Positions 8,038 through 19,211 of a stretch of 64,000 nt of DNA are shown piece after piece. Source of the stretch: Cryptomeria japonica (Eukaryota; Streptophyta; Pinopsida; Cupressales; Cupressaceae); NCBI RefSeq assembly GCF_030272615.1, contig NC_081408.1, forward strand, positions 339,856,793 through 339,920,792, written 5' to 3'. Made by a program: the position numbers and the translations under genes. The notes below the pieces were generated by a model. That model saw only the letters and a list, made by a program, of their open reading frames with translations. It did not search any database and was not told the origin of the DNA. Each line of letters begins with the position of its first letter. Position 1 is the stretch's first letter.

Positions 8038-10970
8038 GACAACTGATATCAACCATGGGAAAGGACAAATGAGGAATGATGGAACAACGAGAGATTGAAA
8101 ATGAAAGACAAAGGTAGTGTATGAGGAAATTACGTGACATAAGAATAATGGGAGAAGAAGGTATGTCATCCTCAACATCTGAATTTGATTTACCAAATGA
8201 ACACAACGCACCTAATGCAATTGAAAAAGAGACATTTGATTTACCGCATGAACCTAATAAATTGAAGAAGATACCATATTGAATAATCAATTAAATGATG
8301 AACATGCCCCTTCTCTATTTGATGAGTTGAATGTACATAATGCACCGATGTTAACACCTCCTAGAATCACTCATAGGAAACCAAAGTATCTAATTGACAT
8401 TGATGAGAATATACTGTAGCCAATGCCCGATAAAATGAATGAACAAACTTGTAGGAGAATGGTTAAAATAATATGGCAAAACTATTTTGAAAACTTAAAT
8501 CAAACCGCAAGATGTCAATGAATTGTTCAAATGATTAAAGCTTTGAATTTTAGAGAGACAATGATAATTCTAGGCCTAAGATCATCTGAAAGTAACAGTT
8601 AAAGAACTATTGTGACAAATCTATTTGATGCATATGAAGCTATTGGTTCAAAATCACGTACTAAAGATTCTAATGCTACTTGACATGTCATTACATCAAA
8701 CATAATGAGAAAGAAAATAAAAAAAGATCATTTGATAAGAAAAACAAGTAAGTCATTAAACGTTACTAGAACAACATTAAGTAAAATATTAAAGAGGCAG
8801 GGAAAAAAAGAGGAACCTAACAATAATTCTCTTTGGGCATTCTCGGGTAGACTACCATGCAAAGACACGGTTGTTGTTGATGCACTAAGAACATTAATTG
8901 AAAAGTTCTGGCATGACAACACAAGAGTTTCGCCCAACCAAAGAGATGTTGTTAGAAGGCAAATCGGGTCTACAAATCATGAGCCACATGCCAAACACTA
9001 TTTGGTTACGACTCAAACTAAATTTTATGAAACATTCCTTCAAACGTTTCCTCAAATAAGAATTTCTTAAAGATTTTTTGAAATGATAAAACCTTTTTAG
9101 ATTAATATTAATCATGCATGCGCCATGTGTTGTTGTAGGATGCATATTGAATTTTCCATACACTGATATTTTTCATCATATTTGTTCTACTTTGCACACT
9201 AATGATGTTTTGCAAGAATTTAATATACAAGCACCTCCTTTGTCGATAAGAGAATTTATTTCAAGTGTGCTATGTAATAGACATTATGGTTGCATTTATT
9301 ATAAGATGGCTTGTTTGGAAGGGTTTTCTGCTATATGTGGTGGTTTGCAATATTTACCAAGATGCATACATTTGGAGAGCACACATGAAATTGGTAGTAA
9401 ACTAGTTTCTTTTGGAAAATACAAGAAAATCACATATGGAGTTAAAGATGTAAAAGATTTGAAGAGATGTAAGCTAGTGAAAAATGATATGTGTAGCTGA
9501 ATTTATGAAAATGTTTCAAGAGAAACTAGTTTATGAGTACATAATGCATACACATAGAGCTTGATGGTTAGATGAGAAATTCAAGTTATGGAAGGACACA
9601 TTTCATCTTGGAACCATTGTCTCTATCATTGATTTCATTGAAAATTATACACTACAACCTCAAAATAAAGTGGAATCTATGTGTTATCATTCTACACAAG
9701 TTTCTATTTTTGTAAATATCGCATTCATGCATGCAGATGATAGCACAGAGTAGGATAGAAAGGTTGTAAGAGAGTATCACTTCTACATAAGTGACGATCA
9801 TAATCATTCATTAGAGTTTGTATAAGGATGCTTTAAAGTTTTCTATGATAGTTTAAGGGAAAGGAGCACACGATACAACCGACACTTAATATGGTTAGAT
9901 AATTGCACCGCACAATTCAAGAATTCAAGGATGTTTTATTGGTTGACAAGGATGCATATAAAAAATGGTGTACAACATTTTTAGAATTTCACTAAGGATG
10001 GACATGGTAAGAGAAAGCATGATGGTGCAGGAGCATGTGTAAAAAGAGCCCTAGCTAGAGAAGAATTGAAGTATAAAGGTGGTGTTGAGTTGATAGATGT
10101 AGAAACAATTGTGTGATGGTGTAAGTCTACAATGGGTCCAGGTAATCCAGGTACGTCAATGTTTAATATATATTTTTGATTGATCACTCAATCTAACATT
10201 GAAAACTATCTAGATTGTTGTAGGGTTACAGGATCGAGTGACATGCACTCATTTTTGAGTTTAAATTCAAGTTCCCTGGTAATTTATATGAGACAAATGG
10301 TATATTTTTTCTCTTCATGCATGTATTGTTTGTGGGAAGAATGTGAATCACAAGAGTGGGTTGACAAATGTTCTTGTAGACCATTGGTTCCCATTGATAC
10401 ATATCAAATTCCCAAAGCACTACAATTGAGCCAGATGGAGACATCAGTGGAATTTGACCATGTATCCAACCTAGTGGATTCAGGTAATTTTTTGAGTTGA
10501 TTTGTTTGCAAGTATTCTTTTTGGTTCATTTTATTGTACATCATACTTTATTTTTGGTATTGATTAACACTTTATAGAATGCAGGTCATGTGTATGCAGT
10601 TGTTGCAGAAGAGAACAATGAAAAAGGAATGGATTACTATTTTTGTCGTTGTGTTGAGCCAAAAAGAAAATTGACAACCACAATCATTGATGGAGAGGGT
10701 ATTGAGTACCTAATAGGGTCTGTTGTCATGAAAGGAACATGGCTTAGGAGATACCCTATCAAGAATTCTGATGTTTTGTTGTTTGAGGACTTGGAAATAC
10801 ACAGACATATTCTTCATTTCTCAAACCTTGTTGTTGCAACAAATATTCACTTGATGAAGTATTGTTGTAGACCTCATAAAAAGATTTTATGGAAAGTTCA
10901 TGAATCTAACCACAAGGCAATACTTGACACAATATGTGTTAGAGCCAATCCAGAAGGCTCACTTGATTGA
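8038..10970 (+). pseudogene. Transposase of the two-gene DNA transposon (decayed)
   Basis: Four exons are proposed: the leader 7805-7852, then 8038-10150, 10224-10483 and 10585-10970, each with GT-AG borders. The start ATG at 8055 lies in ACCATGG. Visible blocks are a basic helical region (8705-9070, with NVTRTTLSKILKRQG and SPNQRDVVRRQIG), then DIFHHICSTLHTNDVLQ and ESTHEIGS, then IDFIENYTLQPQN (about 9632), WLDNCTAQFKNSRMFYWL (about 9898), DGHGKRKHDGAGACVKRALA (about 9999), then CMYCLWEECESQEW (10317-10358), and an intact last exon beginning GHVYAVVAEENNEKG. The aspartates in IDF, LDN and HDG are candidate catalytic acids. At least ten stops and several frameshifts make it non-functional. 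Plant transposases of this HGK...DGAGA type exist; the exact superfamily is not proven here. Confidence 0.75.
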
Positions 10971-11487
10971 TTCTACAGTTTAGAGTAGAATGGTTTTGAG
11001 AATTTTGTATAAATCATTGACGAATTGTTCTATATTAATTTTTTGTATATATAAATGCCCATGAGCTAATTTTTACAGGTTTAGGGGCATAATTTTGTAT
11101 ATTTAAATGGCAATGATTTGATTTGTACATATGTAGATGCCAAATTTTGTATGAATCGCACATATTGTAATGCCAATTTTTTGTATAAAAGTACATGAGA
11201 TGATCCGTAAGACATCTTTTTTATATTTAAATAGCCAAGAGCTGATTTGACCATATTTAGAGGCAAATTTTTGAATATTATGTGATAATGTTTTGTGACT
11301 CTTTTTTGTGACTATGTTTTGAGTATATGTAATGTGATAAGGTCAATCATGAGCATTATTGATTCTTGTATAATCATGGAGAATTATTTGAGTCATTATC
11401 GGGTCATAGGGGTCATAGATTGAGTCTAGATACAATTTGAGCAAAAAATGTCAAAAAAGTTGTCAAGCAACTTGTACAGCATGCCGG

Positions 11488-12338
11488 TAGGGTATGACTC
11501 TCAATGTTCTAGCACTTTGGGATGAATGAGAGTGGCATTCTTAGCATAAAATTTCCCATCTAGATGTGCTCGTGACATTGGTTTGTGCACACGATGAACT
11601 GAATCAATTCTAGTAAATCCCGCAACTTTGCATTGTATGCAATTGATAGTTTTTGTAGCAGGCAAAAAATGCTACCACTTGAAAATGGCTCTAAGTCATC
11701 AAAACCCAAGATAAATCATTATAGGGGAGCCTCAAATGACCCCATAGGTTGAAACAAATCGATCATATGTGTCCTAGATTGGAATAAATAGTCTATCAAA
11801 GTTTGACAATTTTTTGGACTTAGGGCACTTGAGAGATCGCGCTAGTAGGGTATGACTCGATGTTCCGATGCTTTGGGATGCATGATAGGGGCATGTCTAA
11901 TGTAAATGTACCCACTTAGATGTTATCATGATGTCATTTTGCGCACACGATGAACCGAATCAATTCAAGCCAATCCTACAACTTTGCATTGCATGCAACT
12001 GACAATTTTTACAATAGGCGAAAAAATGCTACCAATTGAAAATGACTCTGAGTCATCAAAAACCAATGTTTGTGCAAAGATCAATCATATGTCTCTTGGA
12101 TTGGAAGAAACAGTCTATCAAAGTTTGATAATTTTTTGGACTCTAGGCACTTGAGAGATCGCATTGTTAGGGTATGACTCTTGATGTTTCGACACTTTGA
12201 GATGCACGAAAGGGGCATGCCTAGCATAAAACTGACCACTCAAATGTGCTTGTGATATTGGTTTGTGCACATGACAAACCAAATCAATTATAGCCAATCT
12301 TGCAACTTCGCATTGCATGCAACTGACAGTTTTTGTAG
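11488..12338. repeat. 358-bp tandem array, copy 1 (2.5 units)
   Basis: Units begin TAGGGTATGACTC at 11488, 11846 and 12168 (spacing 358 and 322). Each holds a TGGTTTGTGCACACGATGAA block and TTGCATTGCATGCAACTGAC, which contains the palindrome TTGCATGCAA. The third unit is cut at 12338, where a 1437-bp deletion joins it to sequence near the end of the convergent gene. The array lies between the 3' ends of the transposase and the minus-strand gene. Confidence 0.85.
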
Positions 12339-12461
12339 CTAAGTCAGTACAAGTATTACAAAAATGTGGCATATGCCATGTCCAAATCGATATACAATAA
12401 AAAAGTATAATATATCCACATGTATTGGTCATTCTATGTCCAAAACTAACACTATATGATC

Positions 12462-15007
12462 CTAAACTTGTGGTGGATCATCAAAATCAAGCCTCTTTGA
12501 GGCAGTATGCAGCTCTATAGATGGCCACAATTAACAACATAACTATGAATTTAACTATAATTCCTTTCCAATTGAAATGTAGATTACCTCATCGGATAAT
12601 CTAGGAGCTAATGTCTTCGCTCTCCTCTCCTTGTCACTCTTAGGAGTTTTCTTGAAGACATACTTAAAAGGATCCACATTATGGCCGTACCATGAAGGGG
12701 TCTATTGTAGATTAAATGTACAATTAATACAATGTACTAACATAAATATATCAAAAACACTTAAAACTATAATATAGAGAACAATTATGTACCCGTTCTT
12801 GAGATACTTCTCCAATGGACTGAGGATGGCTCACCATCAATGGAGAACTATTGCTATTACCTATACAAAAAATGATGAAAGATTAAATACAATTAATATA
12901 ATGATAAATATTGTAGGTTAAAAGCAATTAATGTAATATATCAAACAAAATTGTATCGGATCTTGAGATGCTTCTCTAGTGCATGGAGGAGGGCTTGCCA
13001 TTGATGAAATAGCTATGGATATTTCCTATAGGAAAAAATTATAAGATTATAATATATCACAAGTTCACATGTATGCATGCATATAATCATGAAATCAAGA
13101 AAATAAAGTAGAGATGCATACCTCTGCCCTCTCTTGATCCACGGGAGAATCAGGTGCATTCAACAAATCCACATAGCTTAATGGACATTGTAAATGTAAA
13201 ATAGACAAAAAACACTAATCAATCTACAAACCCCAACTAATACTTGATTTCAACATTTTCAAACAATTGTACAACTAAAAATGTACTCAATTACCTTCTT
13301 CCCATGTTTTGGTATCTTCAAGGAATTTTTTTTCTTAGGACAAGGCCTAGACACGGAGGGAGTACCCTAAAAAAACAAAATTAACATGAGATACTAGCAT
13401 AGATAATATATTAAACACAATTTAAAAAATTTAAAATTACATGACTTTCATATTCCATCAACACATAAAATAAAAAGGGTTGTACAAAATATGATACCGT
13501 ATAGCCCTGTAGGCCAAAATTGATCACTGAGAGCGTGATGTCATCAATCTAGGACATTTGGTCCCTTGTCAACACCTACAAACCAAAAATTGGACCAAGC
13601 TTTAAAGATAGTTAGTATATCTTGTAATAGTTTTGAATTCAATGTGTACTATTCTATTTTAACATGTTACAAAATTTATACCTCAGGCATCAAAGTTGCA
13701 ACTGTAGTAACTGAGGGAGGAGTATGGGATTCCGCTACTACATCCTGAAATGCATTTTATTTGTCTCAATTTCAATCGATGTATAAATAAAAATTCATTT
13801 ATGTAATTACAAATTTAAAGTGACTGATAAATAAAATGCTATGAATTCAAATCAACACACATGTGTCTGTCACTGATGGGAACCACCATGTCCATCAACT
13901 CATTTGTCAGCATGAAATCCTTAGTCATGTGGCCCTGACATCTACTCCCACAAATCATGCTTGAATGAGATGTGGATCCATCTACAGCACCCACATCATC
14001 TATTCCCAAGCATATCCCTGAGCAACTAACACACATATGTTAAATGGGCTCTTTGTTGCCACCTGGAGCAACTAATGGTTCAACATCTAGTACAATAGGG
14101 TGTGCTAAAAATGTACCATGCTGGATGATGGTACTAGTCTATGTTGTGGCTGCCTCAAGAGTCTGTAGCTCCATCGACTCTTTCAGCTCTACTGGGATAA
14201 CCTGATGCACGTTGGGTTTGGGTACTAGGGGGCGACAAAACTCCTGGGCTAATTGCCTACAAGCTCTAGGTCTATCTTGGGTAGACTCACCAACTCTACC
14301 ATGGAACTCTCTCATGTCAAAATAGTTTGGCCGCACATTGAGCACAAACTCACAGTATACTTTTCTAAAAAATACAATGGCACCTTATAATTATTACAAG
14401 TTGGATCATCAAAGACCATACACCACCTTTGCCAAAAAAATTTATTCGTTTGCACATTGGTACACCAATGTATGGGAAACCTCTTTGCATTAAGAGGTAA
14501 TGACTAACCAGTTTTAGGATCAACAAAAATGGCACATATTTCTTGTTTACTAATATTTTTGTTTTTGACTCCCTCATATGATAACCCATCAACATAGTAT
14601 TGATGACACCTATCGCTAAAGTTTCCTCATTTGGTAATTTGTGTGGAAACAACTATGGCACCACTAGCTAATGTTTCTACGCTAGTGGAGAGGAATTTAT
14701 GATGCTCAAGTTCAGATGTTTTTAATTTATCAACCAGTCTATTAATTTTAGACGTATTTTTCCCTAACTGATTAATTAATTGCTCTTGTGTTTCAGGTGT
14801 GCGGTCAAAAAGAGGAATTGGGGGTGTATCTTGTGGGTTTTTAGGAGGTGGATTTTGTTGTTCTTGTTGTGGATTAGAAGAATCTATTTTTTGAATCAAA
14901 AAGTGAAAAATCCTAATCAAAATTAATGAAATTAAATTCAAAATGTAAAACAAATTGAAAAAATAGGAAAGAAAGACAAAAATTAACAAAAACTAACCTT
15001 GATCCAT
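12462..15007 (-). pseudogene. Convergent multi-exon gene of the transposon, unknown function
   Basis: Exon 1 is MDQ (ATG at 15005-15007, donor after 14998). The next exon, from 14883, encodes DSSNPQQEQQNPPPKN, a helical NQLGKNTSKINRLVDKLKTS, then FWQRWCMVFDDPTCNNYKVP and, after a frameshift near 14360, VLNVRPNYFDMREFHGRVG and CGSRCQGHMTKDF, ending near 13850. Smaller exons with GT-AG borders follow at 13682-13744, 13498-13575, 13295-13366 (basic PKKKNSLKIPKHGKK), 13122-13176, about 12963-13030, about 12789-12862, and 12598-12701, and a last one ending at 12462 (KRLDFDDPPQV then stop). The basic exon could be a nuclear signal. I recognise no family; as the second gene of a transposon it may be an accessory DNA-binding protein. 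Confidence 0.6.
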
Positions 15008-15159
15008 AGTGTCTCGAGGAGAAATGTGGAACCCCATTCATGGTTTGGAGGAGAAATATGGCACCCTGTTTGCGGTTTGGTAGAGAAAATGAAGAAAAAT
15101 CATGGCTATCATGGGAGAATAAGACCCAATTTTTTTTTTTAATTTTTTTTTGACAGGTA

Positions 15160-15300
15160 CCGTGTACGCGGTCTTTTAGGTCTTATTAGCGCGTATGTGC
15201 TCAATTTCCTATTAGTAGCATGTACACACTCATTTTCCTAAAGGTAGCACATATGCACTACCTTTTCTAGGCTTGGGAACATTGGACCTGAGTGCATACG
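15160..15300. promoter_or_regulatory. Right subterminal GTACGC-type motifs
   Basis: Related motifs lie at about 15164 (GTGTACGCGG), 15189 (AGCGCGTATGTGCT), 15217 (AGCATGTACACACT), 15247 (AGCACATATGCACT) and 15290 (GAGTGCATACGT). The middle three lie in a loose 29-bp repeat that also holds a TTTCCTA element. The match to the left-end motifs supports a role in transposition. Confidence 0.5.
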
Positions 15301-15353
15301 TGGTGATTTCAAATTTGTTTTTCCATGCTTTTTTGGGTGGTGTCCACTTTCTC

Positions 15354-15377
15354 ACCACCATCTTTGTGCACTTACCC
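15354..15377 (-). repeat. Right terminal inverted repeat
   Basis: On the minus strand this reads GGGTAAGTGCACAAAGATGG followed by TGGT. AAAGTGGACAC follows shortly, as on the left. Confidence 0.82.
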
Positions 15378-15381
15378 AACA
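15378..15381. repeat. Target site duplication AACA, right
   Basis: AACA follows ACTTACCC, the right end of the transposon, and matches 3822-3825. Joining the flanks restores one continuous LINE-tailed sequence on the minus strand. Confidence 0.8.
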
Positions 15382-16231
15382 ACATCCAAGCAAACAAACA
15401 ACACCAAAAATTCCACATGTAGAGGAGAAGATAGAAGAGAGCTTGAAAACGTTGATCCATTAATCAGAAAATCACCTGCCTCAAGAAAAACTAGGCTATC
15501 ATAGCCTGAAGAGAGGGGTTTAGCCATGACGCTCATAACCACCAAGGTGAAGCTAGCAAAAAGAACAACTTCCACCTATAGAACAAAGTCCAACAACTTA
15601 GAAAAAACCCATTTCTCTTAGTTGGAGAAAAGTGTTTTCGCAAGCCCCCATAACCTAAAGATCTAGGAGAAAGGTCTCCTCTAAAACCCCAATAGTCCAG
15701 AAAAAGGACAACAACAAGCATCCACCAACACCACCCAACCTCCATGGCAGCACTTAACTCCACCTCTATAAGAGAGAATTTTTCTCCAACACTGTCCTTC
15801 TTGGCCTCTAAATAAGGAAGGGCCACCTCAATAAGGCAAGTTGGAGAAAACCTAGACAGCATAGAGAGGGCGTACCAATAGAATCTGCAAACAAAAGAAA
15901 GACTGGGCTGAAGAGGACAACCCCTCAACAGATCTTCAACAAATATTGAGGGAGTAGAAAATGCTACCTCCCTTAGGCCTTGAGCCAGAGTTTCAGAAAG
16001 AACATCTCCTCCTTGGAAAAAAAAAGAGGAGCAGTGGGCATAAAAACCCTAAGGCCCAAAATATTAGAAGCCTAAACATCAACAAGGAGAAGAGAAAAAG
16101 CATAGAAAGGGGCTTTCACAACCTCAAGATTTTCCTGGGACACTTCATTGCAGGGAATCCCAAAAACATAGTGAGGAGCCATCATCACCACAGTCCACCA
16201 AATGACCAAATGATTTATGGACAATGATAGG
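15382..16231 (-). mobile_element. 5' half of the LINE-tailed element split by the transposon
   Basis: This is the upstream (minus-strand) part of the sequence that resumes at 3821. Open frames of 60-130 codons exist at 15372-15928 (-) but show no motif I recognise. The upstream end is cut by a 413-bp deletion at 16228-16231; copy 2 keeps the missing part. The whole may be an internally deleted LINE, a non-autonomous relative, or a retro-copied transcript. Confidence 0.45.
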
Positions 16232-16931
16232 TTTATTTTAGCATTATCTCTTCAATATTTTGGTTGTGAATTAGGTTTAGGCATAAATACAATGTTGTTC
16301 AAGGTTTTTTGCAACCATTTTTTTTTCTTAAATTATTCTACAAGTTTTTCTCCTATGTCTGAATTTTCTAAATATACATAGCTTAATTTTTTAAATGCCA
16401 TGGCTATTACTATTCCATTTTCCGTTTCCTTTTCCTTTTCAATTTTTAAAAAATTTTCATATCTCCATGAAAAATAATTAAGGCTTCTTGGGTTTTACTT
16501 TCTCATATTTTTTTAATTTGTATCAATATTCAATGCCTCTTGATGTATGTGATCTAGTTCCCTCTATGATTGGTTATCTATATTACTATTCACATGTATG
16601 TATAAGAGAAAAATATACATAGTAAAATTTAGATTGTATAAATTTTTCATTTAATTTTGTATCCATTTTTAAATTAAAAAATTACTAGAGTTAAATATTA
16701 GCAAAGAATGAAATCTTGTGTCAAATGTGTTATTCTATTAGCCTTAGCATTATTTGATTACACATATTCCCAAATTCAAATCATAATTACCAATTTTTAC
16801 ACTTCCATGCATTTAAATTTTATTGCACCTCCAATATGTAAATATTTGTTTTGTGCACAAACATAAATGTTCTATTACCCTAACTCAATATTATTGTTGC
16901 TCTTCTCTATGTATAGTTTTAGTTAGGTTAA
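16232..16931. other. AT-rich intergenic DNA, no gene seen
   Basis: This AT-rich sequence lies between the LINE-tailed element and the group B element. No reading frame or ordered repeat is visible. Confidence 0.7.
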
Positions 16932-18770
16932 TGTTTTTGATAGAGATAAATAGATTTTGAAGGGACTTGAAACCCAAAGTTTTACACGTCAAGGTAAGCA
17001 GCCAAAAATTCATTAACCATAAGCAAAATAGGGGAAAAACCCCACAAAAAACCAACACTAAAAACCAAACTAAAAGTCTACAAAAAAATAGGAAAAGGCA
17101 CTCAATTGAGAGAGTGCACCAATTCAGTATTCTTCTGAATAATCTTCTTGTTGATTTTCTCCAGATCCTCCATGATGAATCTAGAAGTACCCGGTCCTGG
17201 CTCTGGCTCTTGGTCCTAGAATAGGGACCTGAAGTTGTCTTCCTTCTAGCAGCACTCTGGCCACCCTCCGAAGCATTATTTTTTCCCAAAGGAGGATTTC
17301 TGTATATGGGTTTGGTTTTGTAGTCGACCATCATGGCATTGATTTTCTCCAAACCTTCAATACTTTTACTCATCACCTCCCTACTAATATCCACTAGATT
17401 ATTCAGGCTGCCTTTGATGTCATTCACATACTCTTCCATCTTTTCAATTCTGCATTCATGGAAGATCTTCATACTTTCAACATCCTAAGCAACCTTCTCA
17501 ATCATAGTTATGATCTTCTCAGTTTTACTGGGCCTACGCGACTCTATGAAAGTGTCAACAATTCCCTTAATCCGATCCTCTAAGGTTCCAATTTCCTTAT
17601 CCACCCACTTCTACCAGTTCTCTTGGCCTCTAGTGACCTCCAAAATCGGATCTTCCAACACCTTCTCCCCTTTTTTATCGCCTTCCTTCTCCTTATTTAC
17701 CATCCCCTATTTCTCGTTATCCACATTGATGGGGATATATAACCTAATCTCATGGTCCCTATCTTTGGACCCACTTGACTTGGTCAATTTCATTTTCTTC
17801 TTTATGGGGGTCTCTAGGACTTGCATTTTCTTGCTAGTGGATTTAAATTTGCTTGCCACCAACCTTAGAGGATTGGGTTTTTAGCTACTGTTAGTTCCCA
17901 GGGTCACCAAAGTCTCCCCTTCTTTCTTCGGTCTATACTCAGGGTCCTTTGAATCCTTGATATCATGTCAATACATGATAGTGCTACCCTTATACTCTTC
18001 AATCTTCATGTCAGAAACAAACTGCACCTGAGGTTTAGAGGAATAAATGTGGTTTTATCCATGGGGAAGGGTTTCACTTCATGATCTTGGCCATACTTCA
18101 TGATTAACATAATAAGCCCCTCATGAAGGACCAGATTATTTGGGTTCTTAGCATGTTTGGCTAAATTGTTATCTAAGGACGAAACCAAGTAGAAGGGGAT
18201 GGATATAATTTTACCATGGCTAAAATGGTTTAAGATTGTGAAATGATAGGAGAAAATACTAGCATATTTACAATAAAGGGTGATGTACCTCATGATTAAT
18301 TCCACCATGTTCTCCGAAAGGGAATTTAGTTCTTTCTTGTTGTAGCCATTGTTTGCCATTTTAGAAACCCTTCATCATTCCAATTCCTTGTCAAGAAAAG
18401 CAGTGATGGCCTTCTCCCCCATTTTCCTCTCTTGGTAAAATTTATTCCCCTCCATAGAAAAACTACTAACAATGGCAACCAAGGTTTCCTCAACATGAAA
18501 TTTTCCCCCAAAAGCAGCTAACACACCCTTGTTCCAACCTTTGACAAAGATTTCAGTAATTAGGGAAGAGTTACCATGAAGTCTCTCGAGATAGGGGACC
18601 ATCCCACCATAAAAAATTTCCTCCCAAACCTCCTTATTATTCTACCACTTATCATAAGTCATGTGTTCATGCCTATTCTTGTCACCACCCATTATGTTTC
18701 TCAGGCAATCCAGTCAACTATACTCGAGATGTAAAACCAAGATAAGCCAAAACCAAAAACAGGGCGAGCT
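16932..18770 (-). mobile_element. ORF1-only LINE-like element, group B, copy 1
   Basis: On the minus strand it begins near 18770 with a short leader (CTCGCCCTGTTTTTGG), then ORF1 from 18692, and ends in a LINE-type tail with GGGTTTCAAGTCCC and ATCTATTTATCTCTATCAAAAA. Reverse transcriptase sequence is absent. The element looks complete at both ends, which argues that ORF1-only is its natural form and not a truncation. Confidence 0.65.
17085..18692 (-). pseudogene. Decayed ORF1 of group B element
   Basis: It starts MGGDKNRHEHMTYDKW at 18692. The N-terminal domain (about 18540-18375) reads IFVKGWNKGVL and SMEGNKFYQERKMGEK, matching GWNKGTL and KFYKDRKIS of group A. The middle domain (18340-18010) has FSYHFTILNHFSHGKIIS and LHEGLIMLIMKYG. 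A lysine-rich stretch (17860-17630) follows, with KMQVLETPIKKKMKLTKSS. A coiled-coil-like region comes at 17475-17340 (RIEKMEEYVNDIKGSLNNLV), and the C-terminus is basic (GGQSAARRK). Stops include TAG at 17708-17710, where copy 2 has CAG. The family is unnamed to me. Confidence 0.6.
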
Positions 18771-19211
18771 GAAGTTTCTAGAGCTTCTCAAAGTAGTAAT
18801 AATTTGAATTACAATCCAAATGGCTTGTATCGCATCATAATTGCTGTAGGGGCAATTGGACATATGTCTAATTCATTTTTTACATGTGTCTACACCATTT
18901 TAATTCATGGTTATGCTTAGGAATAAAATGTGTGATGTGTGTGTTTGAAGGCCTATTGATTATGTCTAGATAGTGTAATAAGCCCTAAGGCTTCAAGGTG
19001 TGTCAACTTGGTCAAAGGCCTTGTATGGGAATTTTATTTGTGTTTTTGGTGTTTATGGGTATAATATTTGTGGTGTGCTCATTCTTGACATTTGGTGTGA
19101 AGGCAAGATCGAATTGTATGAAGTGGACAAAAGTTCCAGTATTGTCTTAAGCAACTTTTTTTTTAAGATTTTGAAATATTGTTATCCCGACGGTTGGTTG
19201 GTTGATTGTAT
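18771..19211. other. Intergenic, no supported gene
   Basis: A frame at 19000-19248 (+, 82 codons) has no recognisable motif and runs into the palindrome cluster, so I treat it as chance. Confidence 0.55.

Larger units (their letters stand above)
3826..15377. mobile_element. Two-gene DNA transposon, possibly Sola-like, copy 1
   Basis: The left end reads GGGTAAGTCCACAAAGATGG. The right end, read on the minus strand, starts GGGTAAGTGCACAAAGATGG. A direct AACA flanks both ends (3822-3825 and 15378-15381). Inside are a small gene (5387-5756, +), a transposase pseudogene (8038-10970, +) and a convergent gene (12462-15007, -). Two CT tracts, a minisatellite and a 358-bp array fill the gaps. The same ends and the same AACA flank the second copy at 45919-58853. 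Known superfamilies with 4-bp target duplications include Sola. I propose that family only tentatively, because no search was possible. The element is inactive: all genes carry stops. Confidence 0.85.

Noticed and set aside
15230-15928. Several overlapping minus-strand frames of 67-131 codons
   Set aside because: No motif, frames overlap each other, one crosses the transposon boundary at 15377, and differences between copies do not favour any frame.
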